The notes under the pieces were generated by a model. It made no database searches. It saw only the letters and a list, made by a program, of their open reading frames with translations, and had not been told where the DNA came from. Shown here in pieces: positions 12,066 through 23,467 of a DNA stretch of 64,000 bases (within the stretch, counting starts at the first letter, position 1; each line of letters begins with the position of its first letter). The translations under genes were made by a program, and so were the position numbers. Origin of the DNA: Hevea brasiliensis (lineage: Eukaryota; Streptophyta; Magnoliopsida; Malpighiales; Euphorbiaceae); contig NC_079510.1 in NCBI RefSeq assembly GCF_030052815.1, positions 24,922,823 through 24,986,822 on the forward strand, written 5' to 3'.

Positions 12066-12075
12066 ATCTCCCACT
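12066..12075 (-). other. Polypurine tract of the copia element
   Basis: On the - strand the sequence reads AGTGGGAGAT immediately before the LTR start TGTTAGTAG, the usual position for plus-strand priming. Confidence 0.8.
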
Positions 12076-12079
12076 AGCA

Positions 12080-15054
12080 CTAGAGCCATTCATTACAATA
12101 TCTTAGACCCATCTTCTCAAGATATCTGTCTAGCTGAGCTTGTGACATAGGTTTAGTGAATGGATCGGCTGGATTTTTAGCTGATGCTATTTTCTGCATG
12201 GCTACATCGCCTCACCCAACTATCTCTCTGATAATGTAGTGGTGTCTTTCTATGTGTTTGGATTTCTAGTGAGACCGGGGTTCCTTATATCCAAACATCC
12301 TCTTTTGTAGCATCTGATGTAGCAATGTACTCGGCCTCTGTAGTGAAATCAACAGTCATACTCTGTTTGAAACTCTTCTAACTGACTGCACCTCCATTAC
12401 AAATGAACACAAACCCAGAGATAGACTTTCTATCATTGATATCTTATTAGAAATTAGAATCAGTATAACCATCCAATTGCAAGTCACCACCTCCATAAAT
12501 CAAGAATAAACCCTTAGTTCTTCTCAAGTACTTAAGGATATTTTTGACAGCTATCCAGTGTTCCAAACCTGGATTGGATTGAAACCTGCTAGTCAAACTA
12601 ACAGCATGTGCGATATTCGGCCTAGTACACATCATTACATACATCAAACTTCCAATAGCCAAAGCATATGGAATCCTGGCCACTTTATCTCTTTCTTCAG
12701 GTGTTTTTGGAGACATCTCTTTAGAAAGGTGGATACCATGTCTCACTGGTAACAATCCTCTCTTGGAATCAAGTATGTTAAACCTCTTTAACACCTTTTC
12801 CAAGTATAGACTTTGGGATAAACCAATTATTCTTTTTTCTCTATCTCTATAGATATGAATCCAAAGAATATAGGTTGCCTCCCCTAAGTCTTTCATGGAG
12901 AATGTATTTGACAGTCATACCTTTACAGTTGTTAACATACTTACATTATTACCCATCAACAAAATGTCATCCACATATAAGAGAAGGAAAGTGATAGCAC
13001 TATCACTAACCTTCTCATATACACATGGTTCATCCTCATTTTTTATAAAACTAAATGACTTAATGGCTTCATCAAAATGGATGTTTCAACTCCTCGAAGC
13101 TTGTTTCAACCAATAAATGGATCGCTTCAGCTTGTATACTTTGGAACCATCTTGGGATTCAAAACCCCTAGGTTATTCCATGAAAATGTTTTCTTCAATG
13201 TATCCATTGAGAAAAGCTGTTTTGACATCCATCTGCCAAATCTCATAATCATAGTATGTAGCTATTGCTAATAGAATCCTAATTGATTTAAGCATGGCAA
13301 AAGGTGAGAAGGTTTCCTCATAGTCGATTCCTTGCCTTTGGAAAAACCCTTTCACTATTAGCCTTACTTTATACCTACCTTTCCATCAGAGCCATTTTTC
13401 TTCTTGAAAACCCATTTATTCCCTATAGGTACAATACCTTCAAGTGGGTCAACAAGATCCAAAACTTGATTCTTATACATGGAATCAATTTCGGATTTCA
13501 TAGCATCAATCCATTTTGAAGAGTCTATATCTGATATAGCTTCTTCATAGGTAAGTGGATCATCTCCATGATCTACTTCTTTATGAGTAAACAACTCTTG
13601 TTTATCTTCATGAAGAAAACCATATCTCACTGGTGGGTGAGATATCCTGGTTGATCTGCGAGGAATAACTGTAGATGTTTCATCAATAGGTGTAGGCTGA
13701 CTAGATGGATCTATATCCATTTGATCTGTTGGTTGGTTAGAATTCTCCAATTCTAATTCTATTTGCCTTCCTTTGCCTCCTTCTTGAATAAACTGTTGTT
13801 CAAGAAAAGTGGCAATTCTGTTTACCACAACCTTTTGTGATGTAGGCAAATAAAAATAATATCTAAAACTCTCTTTTGGATATCCAACAAATCGACCCTT
13901 TTCTGATCTGGTTTCCAATTTATCAGTGTTCAACTTTTTGATATAAGCTGGATAACCCTAAATCTTAACATGCTTAAGACTTGGTTTTCTTCTATGTCAT
14001 ATCTCATAAGGTGAGGAAGAAACTGATTTTGATGGAATCCTATTCAGAATATGTAAAGCAGATTCTAATGCAAATCCCTAAAATAAGGTTGGCATATCAG
14101 TATAGCTCATCATACTACGTACCATATCTAATAGGGTACGATTTCTCCTTTCATATACACTATTCAACTGTGGCGTTCCTGAAGGAGTCAACTGGGAAAC
14201 AATGCCATGCTCTTTCAAGTATTCATCAAATTTAGTACTTAAGTATTCACCTCCATGATCTGATCGAAGAGTTTTAATACTTTTTCCTGTTTGATTTTCT
14301 ACTTCAGATTTAAATTCTTTGAACTTTTCAAAGGATTCATGTTTGTATTTCATCAAATACAAATACCCAAACATTGATTTATCATCAGTAAAGGTAATAA
14401 AGTAATAAAAACTGCCTCTAGCCATTTCCTTAGATGGACTACATACATCACTATATGTTAGTTCCAAAATATTTTCAGCTCTCAGTCCTTGTCCAATAAA
14501 GGGTGATCTAGTCATTTTGCCTTGAAGGCAGGATTCATAAGTTGGAGTAGGTTCAGAACCCAATGAGGATAAAATCCCTATTTTCTCTAGTTTTGCAATC
14601 CTATCTTCTGCAACATGATCTAATCTTAAGTGCCAATTATATTTTGAACTTGAGTTGATTTTCACCATAGCATTGCATTCTTTTAGATTGCTTGTATTCA
14701 CTTTGTGTTTATCATTATTATCCAAATAATAAAGACCATTATGCATATAACTCGAGCCAACATATTTATTTCCAAAATAAATATTACAAACATCATCTGT
14801 GAACTGAAATTCATAGCCATTTCTAGTCAAACTAGATATAGAAATGATGTTTTTAAAAGCATCAGGTGCATATAAAATATTATTCAAATACAAAACATGT
14901 TCAGATATGTAAACAGATTTAGATCCTATGGCTAAAGGTTCAACAGTTGAGCCATCACCAATCCGGAGTCTAACATCTCGAGAACGCAAGCTGCTACTGT
15001 TTGCTAGTTCCTGCATATCATAAGAAATGTGAGAACTGGCACCAATATCTAAAA
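12080..15054 (-). pseudogene. pol: Copia pol: protease remnant, integrase, RT, RNase H
   Basis: The start keeps a protease site written DIGASSHIS (about 15023-15049), with Ile where DTG or DSG is normal. Integrase (14078-15016) has LRLDHVAEDR, LRSDHGGEYLS and ERRNRTLLDMVRSMM. RT follows with WVFKKKNGSDG (near 13380), QMDVKTAFLNG (about 13200) and the catalytic YVDD (12966-12977). The RNase H end includes GEATYILWIHIYRDR, CTRPNIAHAV, a TEAEYIA motif near 12325 and NPADPFTKPMSQAQLDRYLEKMG before the stop at 12080. Several stops interrupt it, for example in RT where Trp or Gln codons are expected. Confidence 0.93.
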
Positions 15055-15083
15055 CCCAAACCCTAAACCCTAAACCCTAAACC
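15055..15083. repeat. Interstitial telomere-type repeat
   Basis: Three exact CCCTAAA heptamers (15061-15081) with a preceding CCCAAA and a trailing CC form the plant telomere motif. It lies exactly between the end of copia gag and the WVLDIGASSH protease start, and introduces a stop codon and a frame change. Confidence 0.85.
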
Positions 15084-15977
15084 ATCAGCATCTAAATAAC
15101 AAGATATAGACATACCTTCTGAAGGTGTATCCTTCTTGTTCTTCAGTGAAGCAAGATACTTTGGGCAGTTCCTTTTCCAGTGCCCATCCTTCTGATAATG
15201 GAAACACTTTCCTTTGCCTCCATCAGCTTTGGTCTTCCCTTTCTGTTTAGCTATCTTCTTGGAAGGACTAGGAATTTGAGGTTTCTTTTTCTTATTGCCC
15301 TTCTTCTTGTTGGATTTTTCAGCAAAAGAATGTGCAATCAAAGCTATCTCTTTTCCTTTATTGTCTGGCATATTCTTTTGGGTAATAACCAACATGTTAA
15401 GTAAACCATCCAAGGTGTATTCCTGCTTAGTTATATGGAAATTTGTCACAAAATTCCCAAATGACTCAGGTAGGGACTAAAGGATCAAATCCGTATGCAG
15501 TTGGAAATCCATGTGAAAGACAAGATGTTCCAGCTGCTCAATCAGCTGAATCATCTTATGGACATGATCCCCAACATTCTGTCCCTCAGACATCCTCATG
15601 CGGAATAGCTATCTAGATATCTCATACCTAGCATTCCTGCTGTGCTCACCATACAACTCTTGTAGGTGAAGGAGGATCTCACTTGCATATTGCATATTTT
15701 CATGTTGCTTCTGTAACTCATTACTCATAGAAGCAAGCATGTAACACTTGGCTCTCATATCATGCTCCTTCCACTTGTCCAAAGTTTCATGTTCCTCTTG
15801 AGTGGCCTCTGGAGGTAAGGGACCAGGAACCTTTGAGTTTAGAACATATCCAATACGTTTTAAGTTCAGGACAAGTTTTAAATTTCTTAGTCAATCGGAA
15901 AGATTAGGTCCTGTTAACCTATTGTGATCAAGTATGCTTGCAAGGACATTGGATAGTGGTGGTTGTTGTGTGCTCAT
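15084..15977 (-). pseudogene. gag: Copia gag, decayed
   Basis: The likely start is ATG at 15975-15977, reading MSTQQPPLSNVLASILDHNRL. It goes on through TQEEHETLDKWKEHDMRAKCYMLASM, a typical plant copia gag region. The zinc knuckle near 15150-15190 reads CFHYQKDGHWKRNC, so its second Cys has become Tyr. Three in-frame stops are visible: after NLSD (near 15892), after EISR and before SLPESFGNF (near 15477). The basic Lys-rich stretch before the knuckle is intact. The gene's 3' end runs into the telomere-type repeat. Confidence 0.88.
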
Positions 15978-16178
15978 TATTATCAAAAGAATAACTGCAG
16001 AAAATAACCAGATTAATTAGTAAATATATCATGTAATTAACCAAAATGATTATGGTCTTTTAATCAAATTGGTCTTCCCACTAACTTAGCGAATCCTACA
16101 CTTCCAAAGTGGGAAACGGAAATCCTAGTTGGATGGATTTCTAGTGGGTGATTGAATTCTTATAGTCTTATTGATCAT

Positions 16179-16394
16179 CCTCAGGCACATCCATTATTGG
16201 AATTACAATAAACTGTAACTGAGCAACTCTTTGCTTATCACATCTCATGTGAGGTTCAATCCTTTTACCTAGCCCCTAATGCTCAAAATCTCAGGCACAT
16301 CTATTATTGACTTATCTTGCATTAGTTAAGTTGATCCTATTGAGCCAGTAAACATGCAAATAATTTTCATGTCCTCAGGCACATCCATTATTGG
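16179..16394. repeat. Three dispersed 22-bp repeats in the copia leader
   Basis: The motif CTCAGGCACATCCATTATTG occurs at 16180-16199 and 16374-16393, with a one-base variant near 16290-16309. Spacings are about 110 and 84 bp. Confidence 0.75.
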
Positions 16395-16946
16395 CCACAA
16401 AACTATTTACATATTTACAACATCTCATGCTTAACAATTATTCTTAAGAAAATCTCTTAAATTAATTGCATCATATGGAAGTATTTAAAATTTCTTAAAA
16501 TAATTGCCTCAATGGAGGGCCCATGATATAATTACCTTAATTATATCATTTCCAACTTAATCATTTGTTTTGAAAGATTTAGTGGTCGGCTTAATTACTA
16601 TTATGGTCTCACTTTGCACATTACCCAATTAGCATGCATATATCATATACTTGCATACATTCCCATACATCTCATGCATTCATGGATAAACATATAAATA
16701 TGGTATGATCATGGACTTCTAACTTCAAAGTCCTCAAATAAATGAAATTAGAAGCCAAAAATATTACAACCTTTATAATACATGCTACTAAAATAAAATT
16801 AATTATTTTACAACCTAAAGAAAAATAAAAGAAATAAATCCAATCACATTGGGCTTTTGTTGTCTATGATCATCCATCATGCATATTACCATTTAACAAT
16901 TAAATAAAACATACATACTAAAATTAAATTAAATATCTCATATTCA

Positions 16947-17110
16947 ACTAAAAAATTCAGATTTGAATCTCATTCAACCAAATTTAAATATTCAGATTTG
17001 AATCTTATTCAAAACAAATTTAAAAATTCAAATTTGAATCTCATTCAAATAAATTTAAAAATTCAGATTTCAATCTCATTCAAAAAAATTTAAAAATTCA
17101 GATTTGAATT
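16947..17110. repeat. 35-36 bp tandem repeat, about five copies
   Basis: The core TTCAGATTTGAATCTCATTC recurs at 16956, 16991, 17027, 17062 and 17097 with small changes; each unit also has an AAATTTAAAAA run. It lies in the copia leader close to the primer binding site. Confidence 0.85.
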
Positions 17111-17365
17111 AAAATTTAATTGTGTGATTAAAACTCCTAATTAAACATTTTAATTAGTCATGAGATGGGCCTTAGATCATACAACAATTGCACATTCAAA
17201 GCCCATATACCTTGCACACCATTGTGGTGCTAAAACCATGCGCACCATAGAGCACAAACATGATACCGCCACACTCTTCTATGCAACCAGCAATGAATCA
17301 ATCAACTTTTGATCAACTCACACAATTAAATCGGATATTAAACAATCTAAATGGAAAATATAGAG

Positions 17366-17378
17366 GCTCTAATACCAA
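17366..17378 (-). other. Primer binding site of the copia element
   Basis: On the - strand TTGGTATTAGAGC, two bases after the LTR end. It is one base off the canonical initiator-Met site TGGTATCAGAGC (C to T). Confidence 0.88.
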
Positions 17379-17379
17379 T

Positions 17380-18422
17380 TGAAGGAGCAGAAGCATGAAA
17401 ATTGTTAGATTAGAATATTGAATTTAAAAATTTTCTTCTAGGGTTTCATGCATCATGCCACATCCATTATGAGCCTAATTGATTTCAATGTTCAATTGTA
17501 TATTAAAACACTTTTAATATGTATTAGGATCTACATTTGCCATTTAAGATTTTTGAATTAACAAATTAATTCATTTGAACCCTAGATTGATACAAGAATA
17601 TGTGCACTAACCTTTTGATACATTGTAGTTATAATTGGTACCTTTGTGAAGCACCTAGGACCCCAACAGTTGTCCCTCTAGCTTGTCCACACCAAGATCA
17701 CCAATGGCAGCCCCTAAACCAGCTTCTCAAGCCTTGCCAACCAATTAGAAATTAGGGATTTGCCTTTAGATAGGTTGTTGATGTATATAGGAAACTAGAA
17801 ATAATTTCTAGCAATTTTAATTCAAGGAAAACAATTGATTTCTCTTTGAATTGATGAGAAAAGATGAAGAAAAGGAGAGGAGAGCCTTTTGGATGGTGGC
17901 ACACTTTGAGAAAAATCAGAATGTATATATTATTCTTTCATTCTTTCCCTTTTATAATTAGGTCATCACTTAAAACCCTTGCCACATGTCATCACTTGAT
18001 TGCATCTTAATTTTAATTGACCTAATCAGATTAAGCCAAGTGTCAAAGCTAGATTTAATCTTGACTTTGATCACCTTGCATGATAGGAAGACAAATGGCA
18101 AGCTTATATAGTGCCATGTGTCACCATCTCATGGTGCCACATGTCACCCTATGAAATGACCAAATTACTCTTGTGTTTTAATTTTGAGTTCTCAACCCAA
18201 AATAATTATTTCTTCTCTTTTAATCAATTTATATCAAATATAAATTAATTAATTAATCTCTATTAATTAATTTCTCATAATTAAATTCATATTTAAATAC
18301 TTTAAATATAATTTTAACTTATACTATACATCCAATAACATAGATTTGGTTTCAAGCCATGCTATGGAATTTGCAATCTTATTGCAAACCAAACATATTT
18401 AATTAATCAATTAAACTCTTTA
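17380..18422 (-). repeat. 5' LTR of the copia element, interrupted
   Basis: It starts at TG (17380, the CA end on the - strand) and matches the 3' LTR from about 17997 on. It stops at 18422 in the middle of CTCTTTAATTAATC, where the arrayed gypsy LTR begins. The five bases CTTTA (18418-18422) are the expected left target-site duplication; the right copy would lie beyond the array and is not in the window. Confidence 0.88.
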
Positions 18423-19679
18423 TGTAACACCCCTCACCCGACTACAGTGTAGCAGAGCAAGGCTTGCTACATTCGGTGCTGGAGCACCCTAACTTACCTT
18501 ACTTTATTTTTTTAAAAATTTTGTTCTCGTTATATTTAATATTGATTATTTTTCGATGGAGAAACTAACGGAGTTTCCCCTATTTTATTATCGTTTGACG
18601 TGTTTTACTATTTACCTGTTTGAAACTTTCAATAATATTTTACAATAAAAATCCCATCAATTATTTTCATAACCATCTCCTAATTCACATCTCATTCATA
18701 TATCTTAATTTCATATTCATTTCCATGCATTATCTATATATTTCAAATCTGTCTTCAAATCCATACAATCTCATTAATGCTAAAATCACATAAGTAAAAT
18801 TTTCAAATTTCATTAATTTACACAATTTCATAATTTACATGATATATAAATTAATTACATATGAAAAAGCTAATTTATTAATTTACATCACATTTCTATT
18901 AATTATCTGTTCATAATCTACATTATAATACAATATCTAGCATTTTATACAAAATACAAAATATGATCTATATGGGCCCTATCTACATGCATTGCTGAGG
19001 AGGTGAAAACCTTGAATATTTCAGACACTTCAGCAGATCTGGACTCCAAAAATCTTAGTCAAAGTACCTGCGCGAGGAAACAAATCCATCGCGCTAAGCA
19101 TTGCTGCTTAGTGGTGCAATAATATAACAAGAAAATAAAATATACAAATAAAGAAAGAATGAAGCATAACTTGAATATTTAAAAATCAATTTAATTTAAT
19201 ACAATGTGTTTAATATTAATTATCTTTTGTTCTAATTTGTTCCGCTTTGGAAGCATTTAATTCCTAAATTCACAGTGATAATGTACAATATACATAATTA
19301 ATAAAAATACTCAGTTTATATTCATATGGCAATAGAAGATACATTTAAAATATTTAGTTAAGTTATACCTATTTTTGCAACTCTTTTATCATGTTACTTA
19401 ACAATTTTTATGTGGTTTGGATCATTTCATAATTCTAACTAATTCTTTTGAAGTCTTATTAACTCATTTATTTTATTTCTAATATTTTTAATTATTAATA
19501 GTCTTAATTTATTTCAATAAATTACACTGTCCAAGTAACCTATGACAGGCTGACTAAACTGGATAACGGGTCGTTGGCACTGGACACTGCGATGCCTCGG
19601 GCCGTCTTACCATGGGACGCGGAACGTCAACCACGTATGCAGTCAGTATGGCTAAAAAGCCATGATAACACATAATCGG

Positions 19680-19770
19680 GCATAAAAGCCATGAATACAG
19701 GCATAAAGCCATGAATACGAGAATAAAGCCATGAATACGGGCATAAAGCCATGAATACAGGCAAAAAGCC
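19680..19770. repeat. 20-bp minisatellite in the LTR
   Basis: GCATAAAGCCATGAATACAG-like units start at 19680, 19701, 19721, 19741 and (partial) 19761. A related sequence precedes at 19650. It lies in the LTR part that the array units lack. Confidence 0.85.
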
Positions 19771-20644
19771 TTTCGCAGTACTGCTAAAACAATACCCTAT
19801 TGGCATGACAAACTATCCAATCTGACACACATGTCTAGGCAATACAAGGGCACATAATATCATTAAATATTAATATATTGTGTTTTATGAGTTTATTATT
19901 TCATGATAAATTTCATAATTTATATATTCATCATAATATTCATACATTCCTTACATCATTCATATTGATCACAATTCACAACAATGGTGTTCATATACCA
20001 TTGTACTCAAAATATTTTTCCTTTCTCTTACAAAGAAAACTAATGTTCCATTCATATTTTCATGTGATTCATTTATTCATTACAATATTTATATAAATTC
20101 ATAACTCATACAAGGTGTTATTATCTTATTTGTAATGGAAACATAAATCTTAATATAAACCTCATCGTATTTATACTCAAAAATCCATCTAATTTAATTT
20201 TATTTCACATTCAAGTGGTATTACTTATGTTTTATTAGACCTACTAGTAAGGAGAATACAAATCTTAATCATATACCCACATAACTTAAATATTTATTAA
20301 GTCATTTAGGTAAATTACTATTTCTATTCCAAGTAATCCATGAATGTTTCATGGATTCCAAATTTCATATCTTAATTTCCTCTACCAATTTAGTTATTAT
20401 ACTTTGTGTCTTTGTATTACTATTCACATTACTATTCACTCAAATTGTTGACTTTTTAATACATAATAAATTTATTGAACCTAAGTTCTCCAAGATACCA
20501 CATTCTGCATTCAAAATTGGTTGGTATTGGTTGCCAATACCATTTCCAAGCTTAATGTTAATTGGGCAGAATTTTCAGTTTTCATGCCTTGTCCTTACTG
20601 TTCCATTGGTCAATTTTGCAGTGGGAATTTGGCAAACTGATCAA

Positions 20645-21890
20645 CATGAAAGTTGTTCCCCATTTTGTCTAGTTGAATTTCTTTTTTTGAATCACTCAAT
20701 TTGGAGTTTTGTAACTCAAGTTATACCATGACTGGCCGGATTGGACAGAACCCAAAATTTTGGGTAAAATTGTTTCTGCCAGATTTGGTAACTTAAGTTT
20801 GGTTGGCAATTTGACTAGGTTATGGTCATAATTTGGGTCAGGTTTCTTCATGAAAGTTGTTGGTCTATATCTCAACTTGTCGCTGGTAAACTTTCAGGTC
20901 AATTGGACCTTAATACATTGAGTTATGGCCAAATGACCAAATACTGTTCATTTGGTCATTTTGCCTAGGCAGATTGCAGGTCACCCGAATTAGGGCAAAC
21001 TTTTGGTCAAGTTGGTTTGGTTTTCTGGACATGGTTTCTTCACCAAAGTTGTGTCATTATGTGTCTAGTTTCATGTCCAATTGGCCTTGCACCAATTGAA
21101 CCTATACATCTCCATTTATAGCTGCCCAAACCTGCTGGACTCACAACCAGTCCTGCAGGTCACCAAGGGCAGCATGCCTATTAACTCAATTTCCTCATGT
21201 CACTCATTTCTAGACCAGAAATGGGCCTCCACCTTATTAATTTCTACATGTAAATTCATTAAATCAAAGCATGCTTAATCATTTTTCCTCTAAAATTTCT
21301 AGCTCATGCAATATACATGTTACTAGAATGAATAGTGCACTCAGTGCACAATCAGCATGCAGAAACAGGGTGCAAAAATAATCACCATAATTTATAGAAA
21401 CAAGATTTCAAGACCATATTTTCCAGAAATCAACCTTCATATGTTTAACTCAATCTCCAATTGGAATCACATCAAAATCAGATCGGAAATTGCAGAACTA
21501 ATTAAAAAGGTGCAACCTGTCCAGAATCCAGTACATGCAGGATAGTAGTAAGGAAATGCAAAAATATCAACCAGCAGCTACCACAATTAGCTCTTGGCCA
21601 TAACTACAAGGTTTTAGAGCATTCAATAAGCGTTTCAAGGACTCAAGAGTCACATCATTTCGAGTTTTGTGGCTCTAGTTATGATTTATTGAAGGTGGCT
21701 GTCCTGTTGCAGGAAATCAGCAGAACAGAGTCTACATTTGAGCAATAAAATGTTTTGTCCTTAAACCCTAACCTAACATTAGAATCAGGTCTGCCATAAA
21801 ACTACAAAGTTTTAGAACATTCCTTAAGGTTTCTTTTGACATAAAATTCACCCTGATCTAAGATCCCTAACTCCAGTTATGAATTTTTAA
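20645..21890. repeat. ~195-bp degenerate sub-repeats inside the arrayed LTR (unit 1 copy)
   Basis: Motifs of the type ATGAAAGTTGTT occur at about 20646 and 20849, with the variant CACCAAAGTTGTGTC at 21041. A second set, GCCATAACTACAAGGTTTTAGAGCATTC-like, occurs at about 21598 and 21791. Spacings are about 193-204 bp. The same pattern recurs in all array units. Confidence 0.5.
20931..20961. repeat. 12-bp perfect hairpin in the arrayed LTR (unit 1 copy)
   Basis: AAATGACCAAAT (20931-20942) and ATTTGGTCATTT (20950-20961) are exact reverse complements around a 7-nt loop ACTGTTC. It is retained in every array unit, for example near 24111, 27270 and 30439. Confidence 0.88.
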
Positions 21891-23044
21891 AATTTACTGT
21901 TCACGCATATCTTTGCTGATTCCAGATTTTCACTCATCTATAATTTCCTATGGCACCTAGTCGTAGGATTTACTAATTTCTTTCATAAAACACAGAAATA
22001 ACTATAAGTTAAAGCACTAACCTTTGTGTGTGTCAACCCAAGCTTGAAGAAAAATCTTTCTCTCCTTTTCTTTTGCTGCCTTAGGCTTGTTCTAGTTGCA
22101 AGGAGCAATTTTTGTGAAATCAACAAGTGATTTTATGGTGTGTTTACAAGGAACTTTTAGAGGGAAGTAAAAGCATCCATGGAGAATAGAGAGGGAGAGA
22201 GTTTCGGCTGGTTGAAGAAGAAGGGCAACAGATTGTTGTTTTTCATTTTAACTCATTTTATCCCTTTTTAATTAGTTTATAAGGTGTGTGTTACAATATG
22301 ATTGGTGGACTTTTAATGACACAATAATGATGCCATAATTTATATTTTATTTTATTTTCTTTTCTACTCATTTTCAATTAAATTTTTAAAAATATTTATT
22401 CACATTTTAGATCATAATAATTATTTACTTAATTGGACAAGTCGGTCAAAAATCATCTCCGAAGACGAAATGACCAAAATGCCCTCCTTTTGGCTTAACA
22501 GACTAAAATTGTCTGTACCGATTGAAAAATTTTTTTAAGTATTTTCTTCGCATTCTAATGCCATAGGAACCTCAATGACCCTTCTCTGGAGTCCCAAAAA
22601 TTATTTTATGAATTTTCTCTCGGGTCTAGGGCTCCTAGTTGCGAGAACCGCAACTTCCCACTGGGTTACCCATCGCTAGGGCACCGGCTCATTTAACTTG
22701 GTTGTATTTTATTTCTAAAATTTTTCCTTAATTTTTCTTATACTTGTTTGAGTTATTTATGACTCCTCACTCTAGTCTAAATATTTTTCCAGACGTTCTA
22801 GCTGTCCGGACCGACACCGGTCACCCGAACAGTAGAATGTACGGAATTGCTACAGTGAGGGTGTTACAATTCTTCTCCTCTAATTTAAATTTCGTCCTCG
22901 AAATTTACTGGGTGTTTTGGGTTCTGAGATAATTCTTTTACCTTTCTATTGCTCCCTCTGTCTACTTCTTTTATATATATGGTACTATTTAGTCTTTTCG
23001 AATCTATCTTTATATACCTAGGCATATCAGAAGGGAAGGATACT

Positions 23045-23467
23045 TTACCTCAAATTCACATTTGGGGCTTCTTGCTCCTCTCTGGCTTGGGTGACATTTG
23101 GAAGTGGTGTTACTGTTGTACTTGGTCCTTCCACGACCTCTGTTTCGGTTCGTGGTAAATTCCTCTTAGGACAATCTTTCAGACAATGGTCTATGGCCCC
23201 ACATCTATAACAGGCTCCAGTCAATCCCCTACATTCACTTTTATGCCACTTGTTACAATGGCCACATTTTCTTGCTAATCCTGGCGCACTCACTACTAGT
23301 GTTTCTGGTTGATCTCTTCTAGGTATAAGCCTGGGTCTAGATCTCCTACTTTGATCAGATGTCTGACTTAAGCTGTTCTCTCGGCCTCTTATTACTAGAC
23401 TGTCCAAATTTCCTCTTTTGCTGATCACCACTCCTCTTCTGTTCCTCTTCATGAACACAGCTAATAT
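23045..23467 (-). pseudogene. gag: gag fragment of unit 1, frameshifted
   Basis: The fragment codes for the nucleocapsid part of a gypsy gag: two zinc knuckles, CGHCNKWHKSEC and CYRCGAIDHCLKDC (near 23190-23270), after an Arg/Ser-rich stretch with RRDQPETLVVSAPGLARK. It ends QEAPNVNLR, then a stop. An extra base in CTTAAGCTGTTC (near 23370; CTTAACTGTTC in units 2, 3 and 7) shifts the frame of the N-terminal part. Everything from protease to integrase is missing; the purine tract follows within about 180 bp. Confidence 0.85.

Larger units (their letters stand above)
15978..17365 (-). other. Untranslated leader of the copia element
   Basis: About 1.4 kb between the PBS and the gag start, with no convincing gene on either strand. 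It is AT-rich and carries two repeat families, listed separately. The long leader, not a host spacer, is inferred from the flanking PBS and gag ATG. Confidence 0.7.
10567..18422 (-). mobile_element. Ty1/copia LTR retrotransposon, decayed, both LTRs truncated
   Basis: Read on the - strand: 5' LTR (17380-18422, outer part cut off), PBS, a long leader with tandem repeats, gag, protease remnant, integrase, RT, RNase H, polypurine tract and 3' LTR (10567-12065, far end missing). Integrase before RT makes it Ty1/copia. The shared LTR segment 10567-10990 versus 17997-18422 is nearly identical. Combining the two partial copies gives an LTR of about 2.1 kb. The family lineage is not determined. Confidence 0.92.
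18423..22868 (-). repeat. Complete LTR (4446 bp) of the arrayed gypsy family
   Basis: Bounded by TGTAACACCCC at 18423 and GGGTGTTACA at 22868. To its right (22869 on) lies an internal-region end: on the - strand a GAGGAGAAGAAT purine run directly precedes the LTR. So this is the 3' LTR of a minus-strand element. The part 20304-22868 recurs in every array unit; 18423-20303 is present only here. The ends form an unusually long imperfect inverted repeat. Open frames such as the hydrophobic one at 20351-20731 recur only because the LTR is repeated, and show no known domain. Confidence 0.85.
20304..23467 (-). repeat. Array unit 1 (left edge, 3164 bp)
   Basis: The LTR part runs to 22868. It carries edge variants CTTGTCCTTACTG, GCAGTGGGAAT and TTCCCCATTT, shared only with unit 11. 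Left of 20304 it continues into the rest of the complete LTR instead of a gag fragment. Confidence 0.93.

Noticed and set aside
20351..20731. 126-codon + strand frame with a hydrophobic N-terminus (MDSKFHILISSTNLVIILCV), recurring in most units
   Set aside because: It lies antisense within the LTR, overlaps the hairpin-rich sub-repeats and has no recognisable domain. It recurs only because the LTR is tandemly repeated.
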